A stretch of DNA of 64,000 bases. Source: Faecalimonas sp. (GTDB lineage Bacteria; Bacillota; Clostridia; Lachnospirales; Lachnospiraceae). The notes under the pieces were generated by a model. That model saw only the letters and a program-made list of their open reading frames with translations. It ran no database searches and had not been told where the DNA came from. The position numbers and the translations under genes are program-made. The stretch is taken from contig JARICA010000017.1 in assembly GCA_029264305.1 (NCBI GenBank), positions 124,001 through 188,000 on the forward strand. The letters are read 5' to 3'. This document shows positions 26,320 to 35,566 of the stretch, one piece after another (the first letter of the stretch is position 1; each line of letters begins with the position of its first letter).

Positions 26320-27876
26320 ATGAGTATATTAAACGTTGAACATTTATCTCACGGTTTTGGTGACCGTGCTATTTTTGAAGATGTTTCTTTCCGTTTATTA
26401 AAAGGCGAGCATATTGGTCTTGTCGGTGCAAACGGCGAAGGAAAATCAACTTTTTTAAATATCGTAACAGGAAAATTGCAACCCGACGAAGCAAAAATTG
26501 AATGGGCAAAAAATGTCCATGTAGGCTATTTAGATCAACATACTGTTTTAGAAAAAGGAATGACAATCCGCGATGTATTGAAATCTGCCTTTTCTTATCT
26601 TTTTCAATTAGAACAAAAAATGAATACTATTTGTGACTCTCTTGGAAATGCTGACGAAGAAGAAATGTTATTATTAATGGATGAACTTGGCAGCATTCAG
26701 GACACTCTAACTCTACATGACTTTTATGTTATTGATGCCAAGATTGAAGAAGTCGCCCGGGCTCTAGGTATATTAGATATAGGTTTAGAAAGAGATGTAA
26801 CAGATTTGAGTGGTGGACAACGAACAAAAGTCCTTCTTGCCAAGCTTTTATTAGAAAAGCCTGATATTCTTCTGTTAGATGAACCTACAAACTATTTAGA
26901 CGAAGAACATATCGTATGGCTGAAGCGTTATCTCATTGATTATGAAAATGCATTTATTCTAATCTCCCACGACATACCTTTTTTAAATGATGTTATCAAT
27001 ATTGTTTATCATATGGAAAATCAAGAATTGAATAGATATGTTGGAGATTACGAACATTTTCAAGAAGTCTATGAAGTCAAAAAAGCGCAACTAGAATCCG
27101 CTTACAAACGCCAACAACAAGAGATCAATGAGTTAAAAGATTTTGTTGCTCGAAACAAAGCGCGTGTTTCCACGAGAAATATGGCCATGTCTCGCCAGAA
27201 AAAATTAGATAAAATGGATATTATCGAACTTGCTGCCGAACGTCCAAAACCAGAATTTCATTTTAAAACTGGACGCACTCCAAGCAAATATATTTTCGAG
27301 ACAAAAGACCTTGTCATCGGCTATGACGAACCACTGTCTAGTCCCCTTACGTTATCTATGGAACGAGGAAATAAAATTGCTCTTGTTGGTGCAAATGGAA
27401 TTGGTAAAACAACTCTCTTAAAAAGTATTCTTGGGCTTATCCCTTCACTCAATGGTTCTGTTGAATTGGGAGAGAATCTACAAATCGGTTACTTTGAACA
27501 AGAAACTGCGCAAAATAACACAACAACTTGTATCGAAGAAATTTGGAAAGAATTTCCTTCTTTCACACAGTATGAAGTCCGATCTGCCCTTGCAAAATGT
27601 GGTTTAACAACAAAACATATTGAAAGCCAAGTGCGTGTTCTAAGTGGTGGTGAACAAGCAAAAGTTCGTCTTTGTAAGTTAATCAATCGTGAAACAAACA
27701 TATTACTTTTAGATGAACCAACAAACCATTTAGATATAGATGCAAAAGAAGAATTAAAACGAGCATTACAAGAATATCGTGGAAGTATCCTCTTAATTTG
27801 TCATGAACCTGAATTTTATCGTGATGTTGTCACTGAAGTTTGGGATTGTACAAAATGGACTACAAAAATTTTCTAA
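26320..27876 (+). CDS. ABC-F family ATPase (ribosome-associated)
   Basis: The ATG at 26320 has AAGGAG upstream and gives 518 residues. Two ATP-binding cassettes are joined by a charged P-site-tRNA-interaction linker (about 235-320, KRQQQEINELKDFVARNKAR) with no membrane segment, which defines ABC-F. First cassette: GANGEGKSTF, LSGGQRTK, LLLDEPTNYLD, ISHD. Second: GANGIGKTTL, LSGGEQAK, LLLDEPTNHLD and an altered switch ICHEPEF. ABC-F proteins bind the ribosomal E site to rescue stalled translation or, in some subfamilies, protect against antibiotics. The sequence fits the YkpA/YbiT-like housekeeping group better than resistance factors, but this is not certain. Confidence 0.9.
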   Translation: MSILNVEHLSHGFGDRAIFEDVSFRLLKGEHIGLVGANGEGKSTFLNIVTGKLQPDEAKIEWAKNVHVGYLDQHTVLEKGMTIRDVLKSAFSYLFQLEQKMNTICDSLGNADEEEMLLLMDELGSIQDTLTLHDFYVIDAKIEEVARALGILDIGLERDVTDLSGGQRTKVLLAKLLLEKPDILLLDEPTNYLDEEHIVWLKRYLIDYENAFILISHDIPFLNDVINIVYHMENQELNRYVGDYEHFQEVYEVKKAQLESAYKRQQQEINELKDFVARNKARVSTRNMAMSRQKKLDKMDIIELAAERPKPEFHFKTGRTPSKYIFETKDLVIGYDEPLSSPLTLSMERGNKIALVGANGIGKTTLLKSILGLIPSLNGSVELGENLQIGYFEQETAQNNTTTCIEEIWKEFPSFTQYEVRSALAKCGLTTKHIESQVRVLSGGEQAKVRLCKLINRETNILLLDEPTNHLDIDAKEELKRALQEYRGSILLICHEPEFYRDVVTEVWDCTKWTTKIF

Positions 27877-27906
27877 TAATAAAAGACATCTTCCAACAAA
27901 ATCATT

Positions 27907-28088
27907 ATACCGCCCACCGAAAGTTAGACTTAAAGATCTAACGATTGGAGGTCGGTATTTTTATGACAACATATAGTTTTAAGTTTAAGGAAACATTTCG
28001 ATCAAATAATAGAAGAAAATTACTACAGATACTACTAAGTTTAGTATTACAAAGCGTATGCATTTCCATTCACTTCACAATCAATTAA
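27907..28088 (+). mobile_element. Decayed insertion-sequence end with a truncated orfA-like reading frame
   Basis: A 22-position inverted repeat (27907-27928 with 27937-27958, 17 matches, 8-base loop) is followed by GGAGG and an ATG at 27963. The 41-codon frame begins MTTYSFKFKETFRSNNRRK and stops at 28086-28088. The beginning recalls the N-terminal helix-turn-helix part of IS3-type OrfA, but it loses similarity after about 12 residues and overlaps the Nudix gene antisense. The hairpin shares AAAGTTAGA and GGTCGGTA with the one at 4004-4046. I read this as a relic; it may serve as a terminator for the ABC-F gene. Confidence 0.4.
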
Positions 28089-28517
28089 TGTATCTCCCTG
28101 ATATACTAATTTCATAGAGAAAAAAGGGGCATTTCTATCCAACAAATCGAAGAAAAGTTTATCCCCTTCCCATAGATTCAATTCCGGAATTCTACTTTTG
28201 GGAACCCACTCAAGCGTCCCCTCATCGCAAGATTGTATTTCTCCCTCAAAACCGTCTGCAGTGTAAAGACAAATATATTCCGCCTCATTTTCATTGAATA
28301 AAAATGTTAAAATCCCCCTAAATCGGTACGATGTAAGCGTCAATCCCGTTTCCTCTTTTACCTCTCGCAACAAACAATCTTCAGGACTTTCTCCCGATTC
28401 AAAATGCCCTCCTACTCCAATCCACTTATCTTTATTCACATCATTTTTCTTGCTAACACGATGTAACATTAAGTAACTATCATCCTTTTCAATATAACAA
28501 AGTGTCGTCAATTCCAT
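28047..28517 (-). CDS. Nudix hydrolase (MutT-like)
   Basis: Starting at ATG 28515-28517 gives 156 residues. The Nudix box is complete: G37 X5 E43 X7 R51-E52 ... E55-E56 ... G58-L59 in GHFESGESPEDCLLREVKEE. The family hydrolyses nucleoside diphosphates linked to another group; the N-terminal METLT-type strand and the size suggest 8-oxo-dGTP or a related nucleotide pool cleaner, but the substrate is not determined. The start lies one base after the YihY stop, so the two genes are translationally linked. The longer frame into yihY has no ribosome binding site of its own. Confidence 0.9.
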   Translation of the reverse strand: MELTTLCYIEKDDSYLMLHRVSKKNDVNKDKWIGVGGHFESGESPEDCLLREVKEETGLTLTSYRFRGILTFLFNENEAEYICLYTADGFEGEIQSCDEGTLEWVPKSRIPELNLWEGDKLFFDLLDRNAPFFSMKLVYQGDTLIDCEVNGNAYAL

Positions 28518-28518
28518 A

Positions 28519-29337
28519 TTATTCACCCATTTCTTTCTGCTGAAAATACACATTCACTTTCCCGCCCAATAACATAATGTACATAGAAAAATATAACCAT
28601 AACATAATTAAAACAATTGTTGTTAAACTCCCATACATATCTTCAAATCCTTTAAATATTTCCATATACTTTGATACAAAGAACGATGTCAATAACCATC
28701 CTACTGAGGTAAACAGCGCCCCTGGAAGTTGTTCTAAAAGTTTATCTTTTCTATTTGGCAAAAATTTATAAATACATAGAGAAAAAAGTAATAAGGCAAA
28801 AAATGCAGCTACTGTTCTAATTTCAATCATAAATTTTGTAATCTGCGATGCTAAAGGAATATGTTTCTCCACAAACACACTGATGCTATTCCCAAATCCA
28901 AGTACAACAAGTGTTAGCACAATAACAACAATAAATAAAACCGTATAAAATGTTGCTCGTATCCGTAAATAGAAATAATTTCTTGTTTCACGGCTATCAT
29001 AAATCCAATTCAGTCCCGAAGTTACAGCTAAAACCCCTCTGCCTGCAGACCACATTGCTACAAGAATAGTAATAGGAATAACTGCTATAGATTGGTTGTA
29101 CACCTGATTAACAATTGCTAAAATCGTAGGTGTAATAGAATCTGGTACAACCTGTGCAACCGCAGACATCACATCTACTTTTGTTAATGAAGTATATTGT
29201 ACTAGAGTTAAAAGTAACAAAATAATCGGAATTAATGAAAGCACGAAAAAAAACGCTGACATTGCAGCGTATGCACTTGTATGGTCATTCTCATCGGCTG
29301 CTAGCAACTGATTTATTCTTTTCAACCATTTCTTCAC
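28519..29337 (-). CDS. YihY/BrkB-family inner membrane protein
   Basis: The 272-residue protein has about six hydrophobic helices and the family features AYAAMSAFFFVLSLIPIILLL near the N terminus, MWSAGRGVLAVTSGLNWIY, and a late VWLLTSFF-type helix before LWLYFSMYIMLLGGKVN. Members were once called ribonuclease BN, an error in early annotation, and their role is unknown. The start is GTG (29335-29337) with GTGAGG seven bases upstream. It is the first gene of a pair with the Nudix hydrolase. Confidence 0.9.
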   Translation of the reverse strand: MKKWLKRINQLLAADENDHTSAYAAMSAFFFVLSLIPIILLLLTLVQYTSLTKVDVMSAVAQVVPDSITPTILAIVNQVYNQSIAVIPITILVAMWSAGRGVLAVTSGLNWIYDSRETRNYFYLRIRATFYTVLFIVVIVLTLVVLGFGNSISVFVEKHIPLASQITKFMIEIRTVAAFFALLLFSLCIYKFLPNRKDKLLEQLPGALFTSVGWLLTSFFVSKYMEIFKGFEDMYGSLTTIVLIMLWLYFSMYIMLLGGKVNVYFQQKEMGE

Positions 29338-29369
29338 TTCTATTCCTCACTCTCTTTTATGAAAATCAA

Positions 29370-29392
29370 AGCCAACACATTTGATGTTGGCT
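29370..29392 (-). terminator. Probable terminator after the SpoIID-like gene
   Basis: AGCCAACA (29370-29377) and TGTTGGCT (29385-29392) form a perfect eight-base stem with a seven-base loop. On the minus strand TTTGATTTTC follows. Confidence 0.55.
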
Positions 29393-29452
29393 CTCATTAC
29401 TATGAAAGAAATAATAACACACTTTCATTTTTTCTTCAAGATTACGTAAACT

Positions 29453-30742
29453 CTATTTTCTTACTTCAATATCTTTATAAAATATTTTTAAAATTTCTTT
29501 ATAGTTTTTCCCTTTCTTTGCCATTTCATTGGCTCCTGTTTGACTCATTCCAATTCCATGTCCATATCCTCCTCCAGTTAGGTTATATACTTTTCCTATT
29601 TTCTTTATTTCAAAGAAAGCACTTGGCAAAAGTTCCATACTTTTTACCTTTTTCCCATCTTGCCGTTGAAGAAAATATCCCTCCCCGCCTAATGCCCTTC
29701 GAATTTTATTTTCTGTATTTATTGTAACTTTCTTTTTATCTCCAATAGCAACAAGTTGAAGCGCAACATTTCCATCTCCTCTTTTTGTCACTGCAACACT
29801 ACACAATTTTCCTATATCCATTTTTGTACTTTTTTCAATCAACTTCTCCAATACTTTTTCTGGTATTTTTGCTGACCACCGATACCACGGTAAGTTTTTC
29901 TCATATGCATTTCCATTTTCTGCTATATCAACAGAACATAAATATTCGTTTTGTTTTGTTTTTTGACTTCCCCACGCCTCGGCTGTTGTCGTCTTGCCAC
30001 AAGATGTAGAAAAGTAATATGTCGTGGCAACCTCACCTTTATACCAAACTTTTTCCTGTTTAGTTTCATTTACTGCTTGTATAGCGCTTTCCTGCTCATT
30101 TGAATTTCCATATACTTGATACTCTGTACTATCGTCTACATTCGCCTTATACTTTGGATATCCAAATCCTCTTGTTTGCTTTTCTGCATAACTTCTTGCA
30201 CAAACCGCTTGTACTTTTAAAGCCTCAATACAATAAGAAGCTGGCATTTCACTTGGTACAACCGCATATAAATATTGCTCCAAAGGTAATTCATTTACAA
30301 TTGTTATCCCTTTTGACGAACTATATAATTCCAATTTTCCTCTATAGGATGGTATCCCATCTCCTCTTTTTAGGGAAACAATCGTTATTTTATCTCCCTT
30401 ATCTTTAGCCGATACCTTTATTTCTCCCTTTTGAAACATTTTATCATCAGGTAAAATTCTCACTTCTTCATTTGCATTACATTCTTTTTCTTTCCCATCA
30501 AATTGCAAAATTATTCCTGATGTTGCTTTCAAGACAATTTCTTTATGTTCCACTTCTCTAAATCCATTTGTTTTAAGTATTACACGGATCATCTTTTCGT
30601 CATCGTTTTTCTTCTCTTCTATTGCTTTTATTGGATACGGTTCCTTTCTTTCCTTCCGTTCTTTATCCACAAGTAAACTTAACAAACCAACACTTAAACA
30701 CACACATAAAAAAATTCCCCAACTATACATCCACTTTTTCAC
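29453..30742 (-). CDS. spoIID: SpoIID/LytB-domain protein
   Basis: The 429-residue protein has one N-terminal membrane helix (about 5-24) and an extracytoplasmic SpoIID domain. Landmarks are LPLEQYLYAVVPSEMPASYCIEALKVQAV split over residues about 150-180, CARSYAEKQ, the active-site Glu in PSEMP, the FSTSCGKTTTAEAWG segment and the C-terminal GGYGHGIGMSQTGANEMA. SpoIID is a lytic transglycosylase that drives engulfment during sporulation. The gene stands alone rather than beside spoIIQ or spoIIID, so it may be a LytB-like paralogue. The start is GTG 30740-30742 with AAGAGG six bases upstream. Confidence 0.87.
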   Translation of the reverse strand: MKKWMYSWGIFLCVCLSVGLLSLLVDKERKERKEPYPIKAIEEKKNDDEKMIRVILKTNGFREVEHKEIVLKATSGIILQFDGKEKECNANEEVRILPDDKMFQKGEIKVSAKDKGDKITIVSLKRGDGIPSYRGKLELYSSSKGITIVNELPLEQYLYAVVPSEMPASYCIEALKVQAVCARSYAEKQTRGFGYPKYKANVDDSTEYQVYGNSNEQESAIQAVNETKQEKVWYKGEVATTYYFSTSCGKTTTAEAWGSQKTKQNEYLCSVDIAENGNAYEKNLPWYRWSAKIPEKVLEKLIEKSTKMDIGKLCSVAVTKRGDGNVALQLVAIGDKKKVTINTENKIRRALGGEGYFLQRQDGKKVKSMELLPSAFFEIKKIGKVYNLTGGGYGHGIGMSQTGANEMAKKGKNYKEILKIFYKDIEVRK

Positions 30743-30967
30743 ATTATACCTCTTGTCCTTTTTTCTATATGTATGTTTCCATTTTCTCCTTCATTCTCAT
30801 TTCTTACTATTTAAAAAATGCAATTTTACAGTTATCCACAAGTTTTAATAGCGATGCTATTAGCTATATCGTCCTATAAAAATATTTTCGTTTGTGTGCA
30901 TAGGATATCTTTTATGTCTTCTCTAGTTTTCATTAAAGAATACTTTCCTTCGCTATTTCGGTGAAAA

Positions 30968-30990
30968 AACCACGCGACTATTGCGTGGTT
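30968..30990 (-). terminator. Strong intrinsic terminator
   Basis: AACCACGC (30968-30975) and GCGTGGTT (30983-30990) pair perfectly around a seven-base loop. On the minus strand TTTTTT follows; on the plus strand a shorter T-run follows. It ends the transcript carrying the RNA at 31060-31256. Between here and the spoIID-like start (30743-30967) I see no gene. Confidence 0.85.
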
Positions 30991-31003
30991 TTCTTAATAC
31001 AAA

Positions 31004-31029
31004 AGGCACCATCCTTCCGAATAGTGCCT
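31004..31029 (-). terminator. Hairpin, possible first terminator of the 6S-like RNA
   Basis: AGGCAC and GTGCCT (31024-31029 and 31004-31009 on the minus-strand reading) close a loop containing TTCGGAAGGA, followed by TTTTGTAT. It precedes the stronger terminator at 30968-30990. Confidence 0.55.
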
Positions 31030-31059
31030 AATCAATCTTGTAATGCCTGTAACTATTGC

Positions 31060-31256
31060 GTTTGAAAATACTACCTTATAAATACAGGGCTTTATTACGA
31101 CTGTGCTTATCTTTTGTGTTCCCCAAAATGCCGGTTTCTGTATTTTGACTCCTAGCAGTCTGCTAGGTGGGCAACCGCATCTGCTTTTCTGTCTTCCACT
31201 GCAAGAATGGAGGCTTGACATATTACAGAGATATAGGAATCCCGTTTAAAGTATTG
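31060..31256 (-). ncRNA. ssrS: Probable 6S-type regulatory RNA
   Basis: No gene frame fits this stretch, but the minus strand folds like 6S RNA. A terminal stem forms between AATAC / CCTATA near the 5' end and TATAAGG / GTATT near the 3' end. A small hairpin with TCCA/TGGA lies on the 5' side of a central bubble (about 31192-31213). An apical stem ATGCGGTT / AACCGGCAT encloses a hairpin with CCTAGC/GCTAGG. The GCGGTTG block next to an apical hairpin recalls E. coli 6S. 6S RNA binds sigma-70/A RNA polymerase and mimics an open promoter in stationary phase. Boundaries are estimates, and a covariance search is needed for certainty. The flanking bases 31257-31316 contain only a short hairpin. Confidence 0.55.
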
Positions 31257-31316
31257 TAGGTTCAAAATAACAGAAGTTATCGAACATTTCAGGTCTATGA
31301 GTACATTATAAATCAT

Positions 31317-33422
31317 CTATTTTTCTTTTTCAAGTATTGACAAGATGCTTTTTAATAATAAATAATCTTCTTTCTTTAATTGCTCTTTTCCATAATTCGC
31401 ACGATATACAAGATCAAGCATCTTTTCTCCATTTTTTCTTGAAATTGCTGGATATGCATAACATATCTTTTCCAAAAATTCCTGATTTAATTCTTCTTTT
31501 CCACTTATCTTTTTCTTCTTCAAAAGATTTTGATAAATTTGATGAAACAGTTGTTGAATTTTTTCATTATTGCTAAGCATTGGATTTTTCTTTCTTTTTT
31601 TCTTTTGCAATAAATAAATAGTTCCACTGCTCCCAAAAACTCCTGCACATACTAGGATGCATATAATAATTTGAAACATCTCTGGAGTTTTTTCTTTGTG
31701 TTCCTCTTTTTTCTTTTCTTTCTGTTTATTATTTTCTTCTGTCTGTGGTAATTTTTCATTCGTTTTTGGTGTTGTGGTTTCTATCTTTTTATGAACCTGC
31801 TCTTTTCCCATGGAACTTTTTTTACTCCTTGTATAACCTGGTGTTGTTTCCACTGGAAGCCACCCTCCCCCAGAATAATAGACTTCTGCCCATGCATGAG
31901 CATTTCTTCCTGTAATTACCGCAGTATATTTTCCATCTTTTTGTTTTTTAAATTCTTCTGGTTCAACTAAATATCCAGAAACATATCGTGACGGAATTCC
32001 TTTTATACGAAAAAACAAAGTTGCTGTCGTTGCATAATGTGTACAGTAGCCTTTCCTATTTTCAAAAAAGAAATATTTTGCAAAATCTTTGTCTTTCGGT
32101 GTTTTTCCAGGATGCAACGAATACTCCGTTTGTCTTCGCAATACTTCTCTTATCTCTTCAGCAACCAAATCCACATTTGTTCCACGTATAGATTTTCCAA
32201 CTTCTTTTGAAAAGTTTTCAACCACTTTTTCACTGACTCTTTTATATTTATCATTATAACTATTCCCATATATCTCTTCAAAATTTTTAAGTTCATTTGA
32301 AGCTGGAAATGCTTTTACAATATCATATGGGTAATATTCTAATATCTGTTTATCACCAAACTCCTTACGATTCCCACCATACAGCGAACTTCCATATGGT
32401 TGATAATAATACGCTTTATTTGCATCAACATACTCAATCTCTATTGTATCTAAAGAGGAAGAGAATTCCTCTCGATTTCTCAACATACTGTATATCATTC
32501 CAGTATCTTCATATCCTTTTATTTCTTCCCATTTATTTTCTATATAAGTTTCTCCAATAAATCCCTGCAGATACATTCTGTCTTTCACTTTTTTTTCGAC
32601 AGTTATTTTCAAATGTATTTTATCATCATCTTCTAATCTATCAACTTTTCCAAGTTCACCTCCGTTCACTCCTCCTACACCAGACTTTTCTTTGAAAATA
32701 TCCGAAGTCCTATCCTTCCAAAATTTTATAATACTTGCCTGATATTTTTTTGTATAATTCACACCTTTTTGAATAGATGTTTGAAATAATATTGATCCTA
32801 TAATAACAGATAGTACCCCCATTCCAATTCCTAAACATCTTACTAGATGCCTATCTGCTTCTGCAATTCCTTTTCCCCTTGAAAGTCCTATTGTTACTAA
32901 AACAATGCCTATACAAGCGAGTGTTTTTCCATTTGGTTCTTCTCCTGCCATAAATGGTATACAAAAAATAACCAAACTAATTACCATTACCCCTAATGAT
33001 CGCTTTGTTTTCACAATAGTAAAAGTAATTATCCCTGCTACTAAAATCAAAACGCACAATAATCCCACTGTAAATTTTTGATCCTCATATAGATGTATAA
33101 TTTCTCCTCTTTCTACATAACTTTTCATATGTGTTTTTATAAGGTTTCCAATGTTATCTACTTCTTTAAACAAACTTTTCCTTTTTAAAAAAAAGAGTAT
33201 ACTTTCTGATAAAATAAGGCTTCCTACAAACAAAATTTTCCCATATTTTTTATTTTGTAGCAGAGCATATAAAAGAAGAGAAAGCACCACAATACAAATA
33301 TACACTATCACTTGATTATATCGTATCCTAAATGTTTCCGTAACAGAAAACAAAACACCAAATTGCGCAATAATTATATAAATTAATTGCATTATTTGTT
33401 CCCTTATATTTATTTTTTTCAT
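31317..33422 (-). CDS. Transglutaminase-like membrane protein (TgpA type)
   Basis: The 701-residue protein has about five N-terminal membrane helices (1-215), an extracytoplasmic region with a transglutaminase core (about 430-545), and a further helix near 590-610 followed by a cytoplasmic tail. The active-site Cys is in RKGYCTHYATTATLFF and the His in GRNAHAWAEVYY. The third position appears as VETTPGY, with Glu where Asp is more usual. In other bacteria this gene forms an operon with moxR and DUF58 genes and its product is linked to cell envelope or peptide processing. It is the last gene of that operon here. Confidence 0.9.
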   Translation of the reverse strand: MKKINIREQIMQLIYIIIAQFGVLFSVTETFRIRYNQVIVYICIVVLSLLLYALLQNKKYGKILFVGSLILSESILFFLKRKSLFKEVDNIGNLIKTHMKSYVERGEIIHLYEDQKFTVGLLCVLILVAGIITFTIVKTKRSLGVMVISLVIFCIPFMAGEEPNGKTLACIGIVLVTIGLSRGKGIAEADRHLVRCLGIGMGVLSVIIGSILFQTSIQKGVNYTKKYQASIIKFWKDRTSDIFKEKSGVGGVNGGELGKVDRLEDDDKIHLKITVEKKVKDRMYLQGFIGETYIENKWEEIKGYEDTGMIYSMLRNREEFSSSLDTIEIEYVDANKAYYYQPYGSSLYGGNRKEFGDKQILEYYPYDIVKAFPASNELKNFEEIYGNSYNDKYKRVSEKVVENFSKEVGKSIRGTNVDLVAEEIREVLRRQTEYSLHPGKTPKDKDFAKYFFFENRKGYCTHYATTATLFFRIKGIPSRYVSGYLVEPEEFKKQKDGKYTAVITGRNAHAWAEVYYSGGGWLPVETTPGYTRSKKSSMGKEQVHKKIETTTPKTNEKLPQTEENNKQKEKKKEEHKEKTPEMFQIIICILVCAGVFGSSGTIYLLQKKKRKKNPMLSNNEKIQQLFHQIYQNLLKKKKISGKEELNQEFLEKICYAYPAISRKNGEKMLDLVYRANYGKEQLKKEDYLLLKSILSILEKEK

Positions 33423-33434
33423 CCTTTTCCCCTA

Positions 33435-34523
33435 TTAAACAACAATTTCTACGTTTTCAAAAAACTGCTGCAATTCTTGATTTATTTGCAATGTTTCTTG
33501 CCGATTCACCTGTAATTCCAATGTATTGGTAAAAGAAATTTTACTAGAATGTGCCTCATTTCTATATTGATAACAATATTGATCAACTACATTTTCCTCT
33601 AGTTGATCTATCTGCAATTCCAAGAATTCTAACATAAATTGATAAAAAGTTTCCTCATCTTTTATCAATCTTCTACAAACAAATGCGTCTCCTTTCATTT
33701 TCCAAGCTATATAATGGACACATTTTTTATCAAGCATTGCCATAGAAATCGAAGCAACTCCTTGTAAAAATATTGAAATATTTTGCCGCTTATATTTTTC
33801 TACTGTTCCGCCTACCAAGAAAAAAATCACTCCAGCTCCTAAAGGATAACTATACTCCTTAACATATAATTCTTCTTGGTTTGCACTAATTTTCCAATGC
33901 ACTTTCTGCATACGATCTCCATTTCTATACTCTCTAATTTCATAAATTTCTGTATTGTCGTCACCGCTTTTATCTTTCGCATATTCCTCAGCTTCACTCA
34001 AAAACCATCTAGTCCCATAACTTACAATCAAGTTCACTTGACATAAGTTTGGCATAACTAGAATTTCTTCACGCGCTTTTATTTTCTTTGGAAAAGAAAA
34101 TCCTCCCCACCAATCCGAAACACGTATTTGTGGAAGTCCAACTATCATTTTCCCACATTTTTCTGCTGAAATATATTTAGTAATTTTTTCTTCTTTTCTT
34201 CCCCGCATATAATTTTTCAATATTTGTTGTTTCTTCTTTTTTTCTTCCCCATATTGAACAAAGAATCTTCCTTGAATTTCTGTTGGGAAAACACTTTTAT
34301 TTTGTATCTCCACGCAAACTGAAATTTCTTCTCCTTGTTCAATTATTTCTCTATCAATTATTATTCTTGCAGTCGATTTTAATTGTACAAAATAACTCTC
34401 TAATAAACATAAAATGAAGAACACTATTTCTGCTGAAAGAACTAATGCTCCTTCTTTCCACTCGTACAATATGTTCAAATAAATTGTTATTCCCATTATT
34501 ATAAAATAGATTATTTTTTTCAT
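33435..34523 (-). CDS. DUF58-domain protein (MoxR-associated)
   Basis: The 362-residue protein has two short N-terminal membrane helices (about 4-45), a beta-rich region and the DUF58 core with the hallmark EIREYRNGDRMQKVHWKISA. DUF58 proteins resemble von Willebrand factor A modules and are thought to be partners of MoxR AAA+ ATPases in complex assembly or maturation. It lies four bases after moxR and 12 bases before the transglutaminase gene. The ATG is preceded by AGAGG in the moxR tail. Confidence 0.9.
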   Translation of the reverse strand: MKKIIYFIIMGITIYLNILYEWKEGALVLSAEIVFFILCLLESYFVQLKSTARIIIDREIIEQGEEISVCVEIQNKSVFPTEIQGRFFVQYGEEKKKKQQILKNYMRGRKEEKITKYISAEKCGKMIVGLPQIRVSDWWGGFSFPKKIKAREEILVMPNLCQVNLIVSYGTRWFLSEAEEYAKDKSGDDNTEIYEIREYRNGDRMQKVHWKISANQEELYVKEYSYPLGAGVIFFLVGGTVEKYKRQNISIFLQGVASISMAMLDKKCVHYIAWKMKGDAFVCRRLIKDEETFYQFMLEFLELQIDQLEENVVDQYCYQYRNEAHSSKISFTNTLELQVNRQETLQINQELQQFFENVEIVV

Positions 34524-34526
34524 TCT

Positions 34527-35474
34527 CTATTTCCTCTTCGGTGTGGGTTCTTCCACCTTATTCAAAATTTCTTCTACAACATCCTCTACTTGTATATGAT
34601 TTGTTCTTGCTTTGAAATTCAATTGAATACGATGTCTTGCAACATTGTAGAATATTTCTTTTACATCACTTGGGATACAATAATCTCTACCTGACAAATA
34701 TGCTATCGCTTTTGTTATCTTGGTCAGCGCAATTGTTCCCCTTGGACTAATTCCCAATTCGATCATTGGATGATTTCTTGTCATTGTAATAAGTGCAGCA
34801 ATATATTTATAGATTACATCATGTATATAAACATTTTCTACTTCTTTTTGAATCGAAATTAGCATTTCTGCACTAATGATTGGTTGAACATTTTTCAACA
34901 AATTTCTTTCTAGATTTCCTTTTATAATTTCAATTTCATGCTCGATTTCTGGATATCCTATTGTCAATGAAATGAAAAAACGATCCAACTGCGATTCAGG
35001 AAGCATTTGCGTACCAGCTGAACCACTTGGATTTTCTGTAGCAATAACAACAAATGGATTCGGAACTTTTCTTGTCACTTTATCAACTGTAACTGTTCCT
35101 TCTTCCATTACCTCAAGTAATGCTGATTGTGTTTTCGGAGAAGTCCTATTAATTTCATCTGCCAACAGAAAATTACACATAACCGCTCCTTCTTGATAAC
35201 GAAATTCTCCTATATATTTATCATACATAGAAAATCCAGTAATATCCGTAGGAAGTACATCTGGAGTAAATTGTATACGATTCCAATTCATTCCCATGCT
35301 TTTCGCAAATGCCAATGCTAGCGTTGTCTTTCCTACCCCTGGGATATCTTCGATCAAAATATGTCCTCCAGACAAAATTCCTGCCATAACTTTTCGAATG
35401 CAGTCGTCTTTTCCTATAACAACTTTTTTAACTTCTTCCACTATGTTTTGAGCAATTTCCATATATTTATCCAT
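34527..35474 (-). CDS. MoxR-family AAA+ ATPase
   Basis: The 315-residue protein has Walker A EDIPGVGKTTLALAFA, Walker B LLADEINRTSPKTQSALLEV, a sensor 1 region VVIATENP and the arginine finger/lid region with ELGISPRGTIALTK. MoxR ATPases act as chaperones that activate or assemble partner proteins, usually encoded by an adjacent DUF58 gene. The ATG has AGGGAG upstream. It heads the MoxR-DUF58-transglutaminase operon, with an extended -10 promoter element just upstream. Confidence 0.95.
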   Translation of the reverse strand: MDKYMEIAQNIVEEVKKVVIGKDDCIRKVMAGILSGGHILIEDIPGVGKTTLALAFAKSMGMNWNRIQFTPDVLPTDITGFSMYDKYIGEFRYQEGAVMCNFLLADEINRTSPKTQSALLEVMEEGTVTVDKVTRKVPNPFVVIATENPSGSAGTQMLPESQLDRFFISLTIGYPEIEHEIEIIKGNLERNLLKNVQPIISAEMLISIQKEVENVYIHDVIYKYIAALITMTRNHPMIELGISPRGTIALTKITKAIAYLSGRDYCIPSDVKEIFYNVARHRIQLNFKARTNHIQVEDVVEEILNKVEEPTPKRK

Positions 35475-35508
35475 ATTAACTCCCTATTAATTGTTTATTT
35501 TTCATTTT

Positions 35509-35517
35509 ATTATAACA
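35509..35517 (-). promoter_or_regulatory. Extended -10 element upstream of the moxR operon
   Basis: On the minus strand TGTTATAAT lies 35 bases before the moxR start. A -35 element would fall inside the pckA terminator and is not obvious, as expected for an extended -10 promoter. Confidence 0.5.
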
Positions 35518-35521
35518 CAAA

Positions 35522-35550
35522 AAATAGAATGTGCGATGCACATTCTATTT
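35522..35550 (-). terminator. Terminator of pckA
   Basis: AAATAGAATGTGC (35522-35534) and its exact complement (35538-35550) form a 13-bp stem with a 3-base loop. On the minus strand the stem runs directly into TTTTTTG. Confidence 0.85.
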
Positions 35551-35566
35551 CTCATTAATTTTTTTA

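Noticed and set aside
31004-31029. TTCGGAAGGA loop considered as an SRP RNA fragment
   Set aside because: The resemblance to the SRP GGAAG loop is limited to a few bases; the stem is short, is followed by T residues and lacks the conserved SRP domain IV helices.
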